Positions 33,303-42,986 of a stretch of DNA of 47,993 nt are shown in pieces. A program made the position numbers and the translations under genes. Position 1 is the stretch's first letter. Each line of letters starts with the position of its first letter. The notes under the pieces were generated by a model. It had not been told where the DNA came from and searched no databases. It was given only the letters and a program-made list of their open reading frames with translations. Source of the stretch: Rhodothermaceae bacterium Tc-Br11_B2g6_7 (GTDB lineage Bacteria > Bacteroidota > Rhodothermia > Rhodothermales > Salinibacteraceae); the NCBI GenBank assembly GCA_001564055.1, contig LKNB01000020.1:1-47993 (forward strand). The letters run 5' to 3'.

Positions 33303-35186
33303 TATTATCCCACTGCGCTCGGGAAGCTCTAACAGCAGCGCCTCGGCGTCTTGCTGCACCCGATATCCCTCTTCCACGGTGGTAAAGATCGGCTCATACG
33401 GACGCTCCTCGGTGCGACCGAGCGGGATGCGCGCGCTGTGCGCTTCCTCCGACCGGTTGAGTACCACGACAAGCGAGGCGTCCTCGTAGCTTCGCTCAAA
33501 GGCGAACATCGTGCGTTCAGTATCCGCTGCAAGGACGTTGAAGTCGCCCCGCCGAAGGGCCGCGTGGTCCCGCCGCAGGTGGATTAACGACCGATAGAAG
33601 TCGAACAGGTCGTGGTCAAAGGCTACAGGATCAGGCGTACGGTCCCGCCCGAGCGGATCGCTGGCCTCATCCTCGTAGGCCAGGTCGGGCCACACCATGG
33701 GCTTGCGATCGTCGGGGTCGTCGGCGCCCCACATGCCGGCTTCGGTGCCGTAGTAGATCATGGGCGCCCCCACGTACGTCATCTGGAACAGAGCCACCAG
33801 CTGCTGCAGCTCGCGTTGCCGCTCATCCGGCGCGTGAACATCGTACGTGTCGCTGAAGCGCGGCGAGACGTGCGGGCCGACGTCGTAGTCGAACCGGTAC
33901 GGCTCCTCGTACTCCGGGCCCTGCTTGTTCACGAGCATCGACGCCAGCCGCTCCGTGTCGTGCGAGTCGATCAGGTTCTGCACGGCGAACTGTACCTCTG
34001 ACGGGTACGCCTCCCGACGCTCGGCCAGCATCTCGCCGAATTCCGCTGGCGTGATCGTGTTGTCGATCAGAAAGCCCTTTACCGGATAGGCGAAGGCGTA
34101 GTAGTTCATCGTGGCAGAAAAGCCACCCTCCGCGATAAAATCGGACGCATCCTGCCAGATCTCGGGGACGGTATAGGCTTCGGGGTTCAGCTCGCGCACG
34201 AACGCATTCCAGTCTTGCCAGAAGCCGGTGGGCACCTCGTTGGCCACGTCCAGCCGCCAGCCATCCACGCCGTTACGCGCTTCCCCATCCACTACCGGCT
34301 GCATCCACCGCTCGGTAACGTTGAAGATGTATTCCTTCGGCCCTTCATGCAGGTCCGTACCGTCCTCATTCTCGGCAAATTCAGGAAGATGTTCGTAGTC
34401 CCACCACCCGTCGTACGCGAACTCCGCGTCGGGGTCGTCCGGGTCTCGGAAACTCTGCACCACGTACCAGTCGACAAACTCGGAGTCCTCTTGGTGCTCG
34501 TACAGATCGGCAAAGGCGAAAAAGTCGCGGCCCGTGTGATTCCACACGCCGTCAATGACGACGCGAATGTCGCGGGCATGGGCGGCTTCCACCAGATCGA
34601 GAAACAGCAGATCGGCGGCGGTCCACCGCCACGTTTCCGGATCGGTGGGGTCTTCCTGCGCCATCAGTTCAGCGTCGCCCTCCGGATCCGGCCCGAAATG
34701 CGGATCGACATGATGAAACGAGTTGCCGTCGTACTTGTGGAGCGATCGCCCCCAGAAGACGGGATTGAAGTACAGGGCATTGACGCCAAGGCTATCCAGG
34801 TAGGGCAGTTGGTCTATTACGCCCTGCAGATCGCCTCCGTAGCGACGGTCGAAGATGGGGTCGTAGAACGCCTCGCTCATCTCCTCTTCCCACGCGTCGC
34901 GGGCGTACCAGTCGCTGGTCCACGAGCGCACGGTCCAGGATTCCGGCACATTGTCGTAGGGAAGCTCCAGCGTTTCCCGCGTGGGGTTGTTGGAAGGGTC
35001 ACCGTCGCGGAAGCGCTCGGGGAAGATCTGGTAGAAGATGGCGTCCTGCGCCCAGGCGGGCACCTGTGGGCCGGGCGCCTCCACCCGTTCAGCCGCATCG
35101 GCAGGGGCATCGGACGGATCGCTGCAGGCGGCCACCACCAGGCAGCCGGCGAGCAGGAGCAGTGCAACGCGAAAGTTGATTCGCAT
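33288..35186 (-). CDS. GH13 alpha-amylase-family lipoprotein (neopullulanase/cyclomaltodextrinase-like)
   Basis: The 632-residue enzyme has a lipoprotein signal (LVVAACSD, lipid Cys near residue 20) and a GH13 catalytic barrel from about 45 to 520. The catalytic residues are visible: nucleophile Asp313 in DGWRLDVANEV, acid/base Glu342 in VPEIWQD and Asp410 in DSHDTERL. The WNHTGRDFFAF and NPVFWGRSLHKYD segments resemble cyclomaltodextrinase/neopullulanase. A C-terminal beta domain (about 540-632) follows. It should cleave alpha-1,4-glucans or maltodextrins at the cell surface or periplasm. It is the last gene of the alpha-glucan locus, 28 bases behind a small lipoprotein gene. ATG 35186 begins the signal. 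Confidence 0.9.
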   Translation of the reverse strand: MRINFRVALLLLAGCLVVAACSDPSDAPADAAERVEAPGPQVPAWAQDAIFYQIFPERFRDGDPSNNPTRETLELPYDNVPESWTVRSWTSDWYARDAWEEEMSEAFYDPIFDRRYGGDLQGVIDQLPYLDSLGVNALYFNPVFWGRSLHKYDGNSFHHVDPHFGPDPEGDAELMAQEDPTDPETWRWTAADLLFLDLVEAAHARDIRVVIDGVWNHTGRDFFAFADLYEHQEDSEFVDWYVVQSFRDPDDPDAEFAYDGWWDYEHLPEFAENEDGTDLHEGPKEYIFNVTERWMQPVVDGEARNGVDGWRLDVANEVPTGFWQDWNAFVRELNPEAYTVPEIWQDASDFIAEGGFSATMNYYAFAYPVKGFLIDNTITPAEFGEMLAERREAYPSEVQFAVQNLIDSHDTERLASMLVNKQGPEYEEPYRFDYDVGPHVSPRFSDTYDVHAPDERQRELQQLVALFQMTYVGAPMIYYGTEAGMWGADDPDDRKPMVWPDLAYEDEASDPLGRDRTPDPVAFDHDLFDFYRSLIHLRRDHAALRRGDFNVLAADTERTMFAFERSYEDASLVVVLNRSEEAHSARIPLGRTEERPYEPIFTTVEEGYRVQQDAEALLLELPERSGIILQRQ

Positions 35187-35214
35187 GAGACGTTCAGCCA
35201 AAATGCCTCGTGAA

Positions 35215-35682
35215 TCAGGGACGGTCGGGCGGATCGGGGATGCCCGTGCCCACGCCAGTAAGCTCCACATCTACCGGACTGGCATTGCTGCCGTTGTGGG
35301 TAATAGAAACCGTGCCGGTGTGCTCCTCCACCGACTGCGGGGCGTAGGTGACCGTGATGCTCGCTGAGGCGCCAGGATCCAGCGTAAAGCCACCGTCCCC
35401 GTCGTCGATGGTGAAGTGTTCATCGCCAGCGACGAGCCCTACCGAGCCTTCCAGTACCGCGTCGCCCGCATTCTCGATAGTAAAGGTTTCTGTGGCGATT
35501 TCCTCCACGGCCACCTCCCCGAAGTCAACCGATTCCATGCTGGCCGACAGCTCGCCTTCAGGATCCTCGATCCCGTTCACAGGATCATCGTCATCGCCGC
35601 AGGCCAGCAGCGTTACAGAGAGGAGAAAGATGGCTACCCCTGCCAACGGGTAGCGCAGGAAGTGTAGGGCAGATGCGGGCAT
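35215..35682 (-). CDS. Small lipoprotein with ASH/Ig-like beta domain
   Basis: The 155-residue product has a lipoprotein signal (LLACGDDDD) and, from about residue 45, one immunoglobulin-like domain of the ASH/choice-of-anchor type. It has SMESVDFGEVAVEEIATETFTIENAGDAVL followed by the DPGASASITVTYAPQSVEEHTGTVSI pattern usual in such domains. These domains mediate binding or spacing rather than catalysis. Placed between two GH13 genes (95 bases after the upstream gene's stop, 28 before the downstream start), it may be an accessory surface protein of the glucan system. That role is inference. Confidence 0.82.
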   Translation of the reverse strand: MPASALHFLRYPLAGVAIFLLSVTLLACGDDDDPVNGIEDPEGELSASMESVDFGEVAVEEIATETFTIENAGDAVLEGSVGLVAGDEHFTIDDGDGGFTLDPGASASITVTYAPQSVEEHTGTVSITHNGSNASPVDVELTGVGTGIPDPPDRP

Positions 35683-35777
35683 CAGAACGTAAAATCGTTT
35701 TTGAAAAAGGACGGAGCGGCCGCAGCCGGTGTGTACTGTACGCCCGAGCGGGGTACGGCCCCTAAGGTACAAATAGT

Positions 35778-38700
35778 TTAGCGGACAAGCGTGATGCGTT
35801 TTACCTTGGTCTCGGAGCCGGCGGTAAGGCGCACAAGGTAGACCCCGCTGGCCACCCGGCCGCCGCTTCCATCGCGCCCATCCCAGCGCACGTCGTGCGT
35901 GCCAGCCCGGTGCTGTCGGTCGGTTAGTGTAGCCACCTGGCGGCCCAGCACATCAAACACCTCGATGCGGATGGGCATATCCTCCGGGACCGCGTATTCG
36001 ATAGTCGTGGTCTCGGCGAAGGGGTTCGGGTAATTGCGTTTGAGCGAGAGTTGCTCCGGCGCATCGGGTTGCTCCACATATTCACGGGAGCCGACCAGCA
36101 ACTGAAGCGGCATCGTTCGCCCATCAGGCTGCAAGCGGACGGTTTCGTCCATGCGCAGATCGTACATGCGCTCGGCCACCGGGTCAAAGAGCCGCACCTC
36201 GTTACTCCCGAAGGCGTCGAGGCCGTCAGCGGTTAGTACCACGTCCTCCCCCTCGGGCCCCTTCAACGAGAGGTCGAAGGTGTGGCCGTCGAGGGCACGA
36301 GGCACCAGGCGCGTGACCAATGGCGGTACGTCTTCTGGCCCGTCGATGGAGAGTGCCGTAGTTGCAAACGGGGCACGGGGCGCCGCTTCGTGCACCTCTT
36401 CCCCTTCACTCAATCCCAGGCGCACCTCTGCCAGCACCGCATCTCCTACCGATGCTGATAGCGCAAGCGTGGACATCGTACGCAGCGCTTGTAGATCTGA
36501 CGGCAATTCCAGGCGTGCGGCGGATTGAGCGGCCACGCTTCCAGGATAGGGAACGACCAGTTCTTCATCTGCACGCGGATGGAAATAGTAATAGGCTGAG
36601 CCGCTCGCCGCAGCACTCTCAAACGTGTCTGCTCGCTCGTAGCCGGTACCTGCCCATGCCCACAACGACTGACTTACGCCGTTAGCCGTCTGAACCCGCT
36701 GCCAGTCCACACCCGCGTCCATCGGGTTCGAGATGATATTCCACCCGGAATGGACATCAATCGTGGTGGCACCATCCGGCGAAAAAGCGGGCGCTTCTAC
36801 GTTTTCTGCCTCAACCGTCCAGTCTTCCTCACTGATGAGCCAGAAGCCTTTACCTGGCCCGAATGAGAAGGCGGCCTCTTCTGTGTACTCGTTAAGAAAA
36901 TTCTCCTCGCTGCCATCGTCCTGAAAGGCTCGCCACTGCCGGCCTGCGTCACCGGTGAGGGTGCTGGCTACGTCAATGTCCAACAGTCCAGGCAAGCCTA
37001 CCAGCCGATAGTTGCTCGGGTCTCTGGCGTCGTCAAACGTCTGCGTAACCTGGAACGAAAATGCCTCGGGTGGGCCGAGCGTCTCATCAGGCGCCATTAC
37101 AAGGTCATCTCTTTCAGGCATGACACGTGGTTCCTCACTCATGAATATCCGGAATTCACCCGGCTGCAACCACGTGGCATACGACGGACTGCCAACCTCA
37201 ACCTCAGCTTTGTTAAAGAAGTCATACCAGGTGCCCGTCTCTGTAAGGTTGATGGACACCTGTTGTGGAGAGATGCCAAAATTTCCGGCGATCACGACAT
37301 CACGCGACGGATGCTCGAGCGTGATCTGGCGGAATACGCTCCCCCCATCTACGTCCAGGGACACCTCCGTGTCGGTAGAGCGAAACACCTCGTGCTCATC
37401 CCGCAGGCGGAGCAGCTCCGACCACGTTTGACGCAGCCGCGTACGTTCGGGAGAAGCGTTCTCATTACGGTAGTCTAAGCGAACGGGCTTTGCATCAGTA
37501 CGCCCAAGGTCGGAGCCGTCAATCTCGCACTCCGGAAAGACATCGCCGCCACCCGAATTCAGGCACTCGTTTGGCTCCCAGCCATACCCAACTTCACCAT
37601 ACTGCCAGAGCATGCGGGGGCCTGGAACGGTTAGAAAGAACGCCCCGGCCAGCTTGGAGCGGTCCAGGGCGGTTTCGAACTCCTGAATATCGTAGTCATC
37701 TGCTGATACACCAAACGCTTTCATCCACCGCATGAGCCATTGCTCATCGTGGCTTTCCATGTAGGTGATGGCGTTAAAGGGCTGATCGTTGATCAGCGTA
37801 CCATCGAGAGATGGGTCCGTAGCACCGGCAGCCAACTCGCGGTACGGCCCATTCATGCCATTCCAGAAGAGCGCGTTGTTACTCGCTGCAAGTTCAAGCT
37901 CTTCCGGACGTTGAAAGTGCTCCAGTATGATATAAGCGCTTTCGTCTACCTCCTGCATGGCATCGGCCATACGTGCCAGATTATCGACGCGGCGTTGGTT
38001 AAATGCATTCGCGTCGAATCCACCCGTCTCAAAATCGTTATCGGGGTCGCCCGTTACGAATCCTTTAGTGAGATCGAAACGAAAACCATCCACGTTGTAG
38101 GCTTCCAGCCAGTGGCGATTCGCGCGGTCCAGCCAGTACTGAATATATTCGTGGTCGTGATTCAGGTGATTGAAGACATTGAACTGGTGTCCCGGCCCGA
38201 CAAAGCGACTCCCGGCCGGGTCGTTTCCTTCCAGTAAGCTCAGTGGTGACCGCTCCGTGGCGTGGTTGTACACTACGTCGAGGATGACGGCAATGCCGCG
38301 CTTATGCGCCTCGTTGATAAACTCCTTCAGATCCTCTGCCGGGCCGTACGATTTCTCCGTGGCCAGATGGAAATTGGGGTTGTAGCCCCAGCTGATGTTG
38401 CCGTCAAAGTTGGAGACCGGCATCAGCTCGATCGCGTTTATGCCGAGCGACTCCAGATAATCGAGTTCGTCGATCATCGACGCATAGGTTTTCTCGTCGT
38501 TGAAGTCGCGGATGAGCAGTTCGTAAATAATGAGCTCCTCCTGCGATGGGCGCTCAAATGGTACCCAGTCGAACTCCTGCTGGCCGGTCTGAAAGACGGA
38601 CACGAGGTTTTCGGTGACGTCGCCGGGGTACGCCTTCAGCCCCGGGTACACCGAGTCCTCAATGAAACTGTCAAACGGGCTGAGCACTTTCTCTGAGAAG

Positions 38701-39797
38701 AGATCGCCCGTCCGGACCTCCCCATCGATGAAGTACTGAAACGCGTACTCTTCGCCCGGCGTGAGGCCATCAATTTCGAGCCAGAAGTGCGCACCATCAT
38801 CATCGCCGAAGGCTGTCGTCGATTCCCGCTTCATGAAGAAGTCGTTGTTGACCTGCCAGTCGTTGAAGTCCCCGATAACGTACGCGAATTCCTTCCCAGG
38901 CGCATAGATCGACAGAATTACGTGCGAGTCCGACTGCTCGTTTATGCCATCCTCCACTCCTTGCGGACGCGGCGCTTCCATCTCATCCAAGTCGGGAGAG
39001 CGAATGAGGAAGGTTTCCACGATGTCCTCCAGTGGGTCCCCTTCCGGCGTTTCGCCCGTGACTTCAATACGAATGTCGAAGCGACCGGGAGCATCCAGTG
39101 TGGTAGAGAAGCGTAGGGTATCTGCCGGACTAGTGCCGGTGTCTTCAAGGGCATCGTTTACGAACAGACGAGCCTCCGACAGAATTGCCTCATTAAATGC
39201 TCTCCCGATTGCGTTCACCTCCACGGTGGTGTCGGTTGTCGCGATGAACGGATTTAGAGGTAGATCAATGTTGGGCGTTATAAGCGTAGCGCGAACGGAC
39301 GGCGGGCCACCTTCATCAACTACATCAACAAACAAATCTTCTGTTTGCGGACTGCCACTACCACTCCGGAAAGTGAAGTTCATCGACGTGATCTCCTCAT
39401 TCGGCGCCAGCGTGCAGCCCGTTTCGTTGGCGTTGTAGTAATCCCGGATGTCTTCGATTTCAAGCTCGTAGACATCGTCAGCAATCCGCTCAAGCTGAAC
39501 GTCATCGCGCTCGCCACTAAACTCAGGCTGCGTAGGCCAGAAGTTTTTCACGCAGGTCCATTCCGTGGGACTCTGGTTTGTGAAGACGCCCGTGTGGGCA
39601 AATACGTCTCCGGTAAACCCTTCGAGCCCCCCTCCGCCACGGTCGGCGAAAAAGGTGATCGTCACCGATTCATCGGCCGGCACGGGTGCGGGCGGCTCCG
39701 TTTCAATAACCTGACCGGTAACGGGCGTTGCATGGAACGCAAGTCCCAGCAGGAGAACGGTTACTATGCAGGGGAGGTACTGTAGCGTTCGCTTCAT
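35778..39797 (-). CDS. Multidomain GH13 alpha-amylase-family enzyme with type IX secretion sorting domain
   Basis: This 1339-residue protein has a signal peptide (1-28) and N-terminal beta domains (about 40-270). A CBM48/E-set domain follows near 285-400 (SIYAPGKEFAYVIGDFNDW), then a GH13 barrel (about 415-830), further beta domains and a C-terminal T9SS type A sorting domain (about 1250-1339: NYPNPFAETTTIEYAVPE, ending KVKRITLVR). Catalytic residues are present: Asp575 (DGFRFD), Glu626 (ILEHF) and Asp684 (ESHDEQ). The enzyme should be exported through the outer membrane by T9SS, attached or released, and attack starch or glycogen. It follows the LacI gene by 42 bases on the same strand. Confidence 0.92.
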   Translation of the reverse strand: MKRTLQYLPCIVTVLLLGLAFHATPVTGQVIETEPPAPVPADESVTITFFADRGGGGLEGFTGDVFAHTGVFTNQSPTEWTCVKNFWPTQPEFSGERDDVQLERIADDVYELEIEDIRDYYNANETGCTLAPNEEITSMNFTFRSGSGSPQTEDLFVDVVDEGGPPSVRATLITPNIDLPLNPFIATTDTTVEVNAIGRAFNEAILSEARLFVNDALEDTGTSPADTLRFSTTLDAPGRFDIRIEVTGETPEGDPLEDIVETFLIRSPDLDEMEAPRPQGVEDGINEQSDSHVILSIYAPGKEFAYVIGDFNDWQVNNDFFMKRESTTAFGDDDGAHFWLEIDGLTPGEEYAFQYFIDGEVRTGDLFSEKVLSPFDSFIEDSVYPGLKAYPGDVTENLVSVFQTGQQEFDWVPFERPSQEELIIYELLIRDFNDEKTYASMIDELDYLESLGINAIELMPVSNFDGNISWGYNPNFHLATEKSYGPAEDLKEFINEAHKRGIAVILDVVYNHATERSPLSLLEGNDPAGSRFVGPGHQFNVFNHLNHDHEYIQYWLDRANRHWLEAYNVDGFRFDLTKGFVTGDPDNDFETGGFDANAFNQRRVDNLARMADAMQEVDESAYIILEHFQRPEELELAASNNALFWNGMNGPYRELAAGATDPSLDGTLINDQPFNAITYMESHDEQWLMRWMKAFGVSADDYDIQEFETALDRSKLAGAFFLTVPGPRMLWQYGEVGYGWEPNECLNSGGGDVFPECEIDGSDLGRTDAKPVRLDYRNENASPERTRLRQTWSELLRLRDEHEVFRSTDTEVSLDVDGGSVFRQITLEHPSRDVVIAGNFGISPQQVSINLTETGTWYDFFNKAEVEVGSPSYATWLQPGEFRIFMSEEPRVMPERDDLVMAPDETLGPPEAFSFQVTQTFDDARDPSNYRLVGLPGLLDIDVASTLTGDAGRQWRAFQDDGSEENFLNEYTEEAAFSFGPGKGFWLISEEDWTVEAENVEAPAFSPDGATTIDVHSGWNIISNPMDAGVDWQRVQTANGVSQSLWAWAGTGYERADTFESAAASGSAYYYFHPRADEELVVPYPGSVAAQSAARLELPSDLQALRTMSTLALSASVGDAVLAEVRLGLSEGEEVHEAAPRAPFATTALSIDGPEDVPPLVTRLVPRALDGHTFDLSLKGPEGEDVVLTADGLDAFGSNEVRLFDPVAERMYDLRMDETVRLQPDGRTMPLQLLVGSREYVEQPDAPEQLSLKRNYPNPFAETTTIEYAVPEDMPIRIEVFDVLGRQVATLTDRQHRAGTHDVRWDGRDGSGGRVASGVYLVRLTAGSETKVKRITLVR

Positions 39798-39839
39798 ACA
39801 GGAACGATCCGGTTAACAGAGGAAGAGAATCCTGGGAGA

Positions 39840-40883
39840 TTAAAGTGCAACAGCAGCTGCCGTAGCCCGCGTGCCCGTGACCGTTCCACAGGTGCTGCGC
39901 GCAATATATTCGGGGGCGAACACCGTCTTAGATGGTGTACGCGAAGGCTGCGCGATGCGTTGCAGGAGCTTCCGCACGGCCAGCTTGCCCATTTCGCGCA
40001 TGGGTTGGCGCAGGGTAGAAAGCCCCACGTGGCGGCTGGTGTGGATATCGTCAAAGCCCACGATAGCTACGTCCTCAGGCGCTTGCAGGCTGTGGTCTTT
40101 TAAGGCTTGCAGGGCGCCGAGGCCCTGCACGTCGGAGCAGGCAAAGACCGCATCCGGAGGCTCTGGCAGTTCAAGCAGTTGCTCCATCGCCTCATAGCCG
40201 GCTTCTTCCATGAAGCCAAACGGATAGGTCGTGCTGTAAACGATCAGGTCCGGGTTGATCGCGTGCCCCGCGTCCGTAAGGGCCTGCTCGTACCCAATGC
40301 GCCGATTCCGTGCGGGGGTCGGCGCCTCGGGCGCTACGGTAATGTGAGCGATGCGTTGATAGCCGTGCCTCAGCAGGCGCTGCACCGCGTCGTAGGCGCC
40401 CTCGTCGTTGTCCACGGAAATGGAATCAAAAAACGAATGGTGGGTATCCACCAGCACGAACGGCTGCCCGCTGGCCCGCACCATCTCCGCCTGCGCGTCC
40501 GATAGCTCAGCCGACAGCAGCACCACCCCGTCAGCGCGGCCGGGCTGAAGCGCACGCTCCAGTTGCCCCCTCGTCTCCCGCTTCTCTGGTGCCATGTAAA
40601 CCATAAGGTCGAAGTCGCTGTCGATTAGGGCATCCTGCATGCCCCGCATCACCTGCGCATAGAAAAAGTCCGTTTCAAACGGCACCACCGCAGCCAGCAG
40701 GTTGGTTTTCTGCAGCGCCAAGTTCTTGGCCGAAATATGGGGCGTATAGCCCAACGCCTCGGCCACCTTCATCACGCGCTCCCGGGTGTCTTTTGCCACG
40801 CGGGTGCGATTGTTAAATACGCGCGACACCGTAGCCGTGGATACCTTAGCACGTTCCGCTACATCGTAGATCGTGGGGGGCAC
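39840..40883 (-). CDS. LacI family transcriptional regulator
   Basis: The 347-residue protein starts with a classic LacI HTH (TIYDVAERAKVSTATVSRVFNN), then the hinge helix (HISAKNLALQKTN). A periplasmic-binding-like sugar-sensing domain follows, with VVPFETDFFYAQVMRGMQDA and a VAIVGFDDIHTSRHVGLSTLRQPMREMG C-terminal part. GTG 40883 is chosen because it lies two codons before the HTH; a GTG at 40970 is in frame. No ribosome-binding site helps. It sits inside the glucan locus, and the palindrome at 42963-42976 is a likely operator, so it probably controls this locus in response to a maltodextrin-type sugar. Confidence 0.9.
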   Translation of the reverse strand: MPPTIYDVAERAKVSTATVSRVFNNRTRVAKDTRERVMKVAEALGYTPHISAKNLALQKTNLLAAVVPFETDFFYAQVMRGMQDALIDSDFDLMVYMAPEKRETRGQLERALQPGRADGVVLLSAELSDAQAEMVRASGQPFVLVDTHHSFFDSISVDNDEGAYDAVQRLLRHGYQRIAHITVAPEAPTPARNRRIGYEQALTDAGHAINPDLIVYSTTYPFGFMEEAGYEAMEQLLELPEPPDAVFACSDVQGLGALQALKDHSLQAPEDVAIVGFDDIHTSRHVGLSTLRQPMREMGKLAVRKLLQRIAQPSRTPSKTVFAPEYIARSTCGTVTGTRATAAAVAL

Positions 40884-40982
40884 GGGAGGGGGCGGGAAAA
40901 TCAAATTAGTGCGATGCCAGCCGGGGGACAACACCCCTCTGACCTCAACGCGGGCAAAGGTCGTAACCACCCGAACATACTA

Positions 40983-41016
40983 CGCTGCGTGGCCCCCTTT
41001 AGGACGCCACGCAGCG
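40983..41016 (-). terminator. Eleven-base perfect hairpin after the surface lipoprotein gene
   Basis: CGCTGCGTGGC at 40983-40993 pairs perfectly with 41006-41016 around a 12-base loop, 30 bases after the stop of the lipoprotein gene on the minus strand. No T-tract follows. It may end that transcript or lower expression of lacI and the amylase genes behind it. Confidence 0.5.
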
Positions 41017-41046
41017 CATGCCAGTTAGCAACAGCCGTCGAGTGAC

Positions 41047-42825
41047 TTAATTGCCTCGGCGGATGACGATGTCATCCATCAAGAAGGTGACATCATCGCT
41101 GGCATTACGAATTTCGAAGCCAACGTTGCTGATTCCACCGTCACCGTTGGTCTCGATCAGTGTGTTGGGGTCATCACCGAAATCAGAAAGCGGCCACTCG
41201 AGCACCGTCCAGTCGGAAGATGCTGAGACGTTCACCTCGATCCCATTGTCAAAGTTAAACCCTCCAATGAAGCCGCGCGTCTCCAAGAAGATAAACAGCG
41301 TGAAGTCATCGGACACATTGCCGATGCGCAACTGCAGCACATCGTTGTCAAGGTCGGCTTCCGGTAACCGGAGGAAATCATAATTAAAGCCGAAGCCCGT
41401 CCCTCCTTCATCATCGTTTCCGGTCTTCTCACGAGCACGGAACCCGCTCGATTCGGGGGCTACAGCGTCCGTGAAGGTGCGAGAGAAGCTGCCAAACTCG
41501 TAGTTGTTCGTTGTATTGTCGAAGTCAAAGAAGGAGAAGCGTACCTGATCGTCAGCGCCGAAGATCAGCTCATCGATATTGACAGACACTTCTGCCCCTG
41601 AGGGAATGCCGTCTATATCGATGGTGATGGACGCAATCGTTCCACTGAGTTCATCGAGGCCTGCCTCGGCAGCAGGAATCTCGTAGTAGAGCCAATCCGA
41701 CCCTGCCCGTAGGCTCTGGACAAACTCAGAGGAGCTCCCTGTGTCGTCCGTGAAGGTCCAGATCAAATCCACATTCTGATTCGAGTCGCCCTTGCCATAG
41801 AAGGCAAAGAAGTTGGCATCCCCCAGTACGGCCGTTCTGCTGAGCGTCACACCCGAGCCGGAGCCACCCGAGATCTCAAGGGAATTGACGCCGCTTGCCT
41901 CCTGCGCTGCATCCCCGACTACTTCAGCAGAGGCTCCATTTTCGTCGATTGACCTCTCTTCATAGTCAGCGACGTTGAGAAAGCGGGTCAAAACGCCTTC
42001 CTGACCGACTACTCCTTCGAGCCCACCGCTACCGGTGACTGCCACTTCTGCAGAAAGCTCATCAAAAGGCTCCGGGAACTCGCTGTTGGTTCCCGAAAGC
42101 GACAATACCGCCTCTGTATCCTCCTCTTCGTTGTCCGATTCGTAGGTGAACACAAAGCTCGTGGAGCCTTCAGCTGCAGTGCCTTCCTCAATCTCGTCGA
42201 CCAGTTCAAATGTCCCCACAGGGTCGGCTGTCAGTACGTCAAAGTTGAACGCTGGACGAGCATCCAACCCTACGTAGGAAACCACGACGGTGTCAGGATC
42301 GCTTACGCCCCCTCCTTCTGGGATTTCCAGGTTGAGACTGGCAGGCGCTGTTGTGAGCGACGGGGCAATCTTGGTGGCGCTAATGCCAACACTTGCCGAT
42401 GCCGACCGACTGAGCTCCGCGTTGGTGCCCTGAATGGACACATCGGCTTCTACATCAGCCACGGTGAAGTTATCTTCGAGCTCGACTTCTACAGAAAAGG
42501 TGGTCGATCCGCCCTCAAAGGGGGATCCACTATCGCTCCGATTCACAATCGAGACCGCTCCTGCGTCACCTTCGACGATCTCGGCATCGATATCGGGAGC
42601 CTCGTCCAAACCTCTATATTCGACGGTGATTTCTTCAGACGTGGCTGAGGAACCATCAATAGGCACCTCAAGCTGCACTTCCCCTGGCTCCGGTTGATCA
42701 ATTTCAGGCACCGTAACCCGGGGGGCCACCGTGTCGTCGTCGCAGGCGGTGAGCATCAACAGCATCCCCAGCAGGACAAGGCCCGCCAGCGTAGAGGCGA
42801 AATGGCGTGGTAGTAGATTCATCAT
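41047..42825 (-). CDS. Surface lipoprotein with tandem Ig-like and jelly-roll domains, probable glycan binding
   Basis: The 592-residue product has a lipoprotein signal (hydrophobic 10-25, then LTACDDD). Two tandem Ig-like repeats follow (about 40-140 and 145-250, each with a V.YxGLDx.P start and an SIQGTN/SLSGTN end). Then come two jelly-roll-like domains (about 275-430 and 435-592), the last ending in FLMDDIVIRRGN, typical of carbohydrate-binding modules. It is very acidic. I cannot name a family, but lipoproteins of this architecture accompany starch enzymes in Bacteroidota, as SusE/SusF do. ATG 42825 (or 42822) starts the signal. A promoter and palindromic operator lie about 140-190 bases upstream. 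Confidence 0.8.
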   Translation of the reverse strand: MMNLLPRHFASTLAGLVLLGMLLMLTACDDDTVAPRVTVPEIDQPEPGEVQLEVPIDGSSATSEEITVEYRGLDEAPDIDAEIVEGDAGAVSIVNRSDSGSPFEGGSTTFSVEVELEDNFTVADVEADVSIQGTNAELSRSASASVGISATKIAPSLTTAPASLNLEIPEGGGVSDPDTVVVSYVGLDARPAFNFDVLTADPVGTFELVDEIEEGTAAEGSTSFVFTYESDNEEEDTEAVLSLSGTNSEFPEPFDELSAEVAVTGSGGLEGVVGQEGVLTRFLNVADYEERSIDENGASAEVVGDAAQEASGVNSLEISGGSGSGVTLSRTAVLGDANFFAFYGKGDSNQNVDLIWTFTDDTGSSSEFVQSLRAGSDWLYYEIPAAEAGLDELSGTIASITIDIDGIPSGAEVSVNIDELIFGADDQVRFSFFDFDNTTNNYEFGSFSRTFTDAVAPESSGFRAREKTGNDDEGGTGFGFNYDFLRLPEADLDNDVLQLRIGNVSDDFTLFIFLETRGFIGGFNFDNGIEVNVSASSDWTVLEWPLSDFGDDPNTLIETNGDGGISNVGFEIRNASDDVTFLMDDIVIRRGN

Positions 42826-42962
42826 AAAGAGGGGTACGTCGAGAAGTTGGTGTACACGCAGATGGAAGAAGCGCTGGCAGAGCGCAGATCGTAACGCCAC
42901 ATCATGAGGCTACCGTGGCGCTCTTCGTATTGCTCTGGAGGCTCTCTGGAATAGTGTGAAGC

Positions 42963-42976
42963 TGTAAGCGCTTACA
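42963..42976. promoter_or_regulatory. Perfect 14-base palindrome TGTAAGCGCTTACA, LacI-type operator
   Basis: The site is fully symmetric with a central CG, exactly the form of LacI/GalR and cre operators. It lies ten bases downstream of the -10 box of a minus-strand promoter, so it would span about +4 to +17, an ideal repressor position. The LacI-family gene at 39840-40883 is the likely partner. Confidence 0.75.
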
Positions 42977-42986
42977 TACACGGTAT

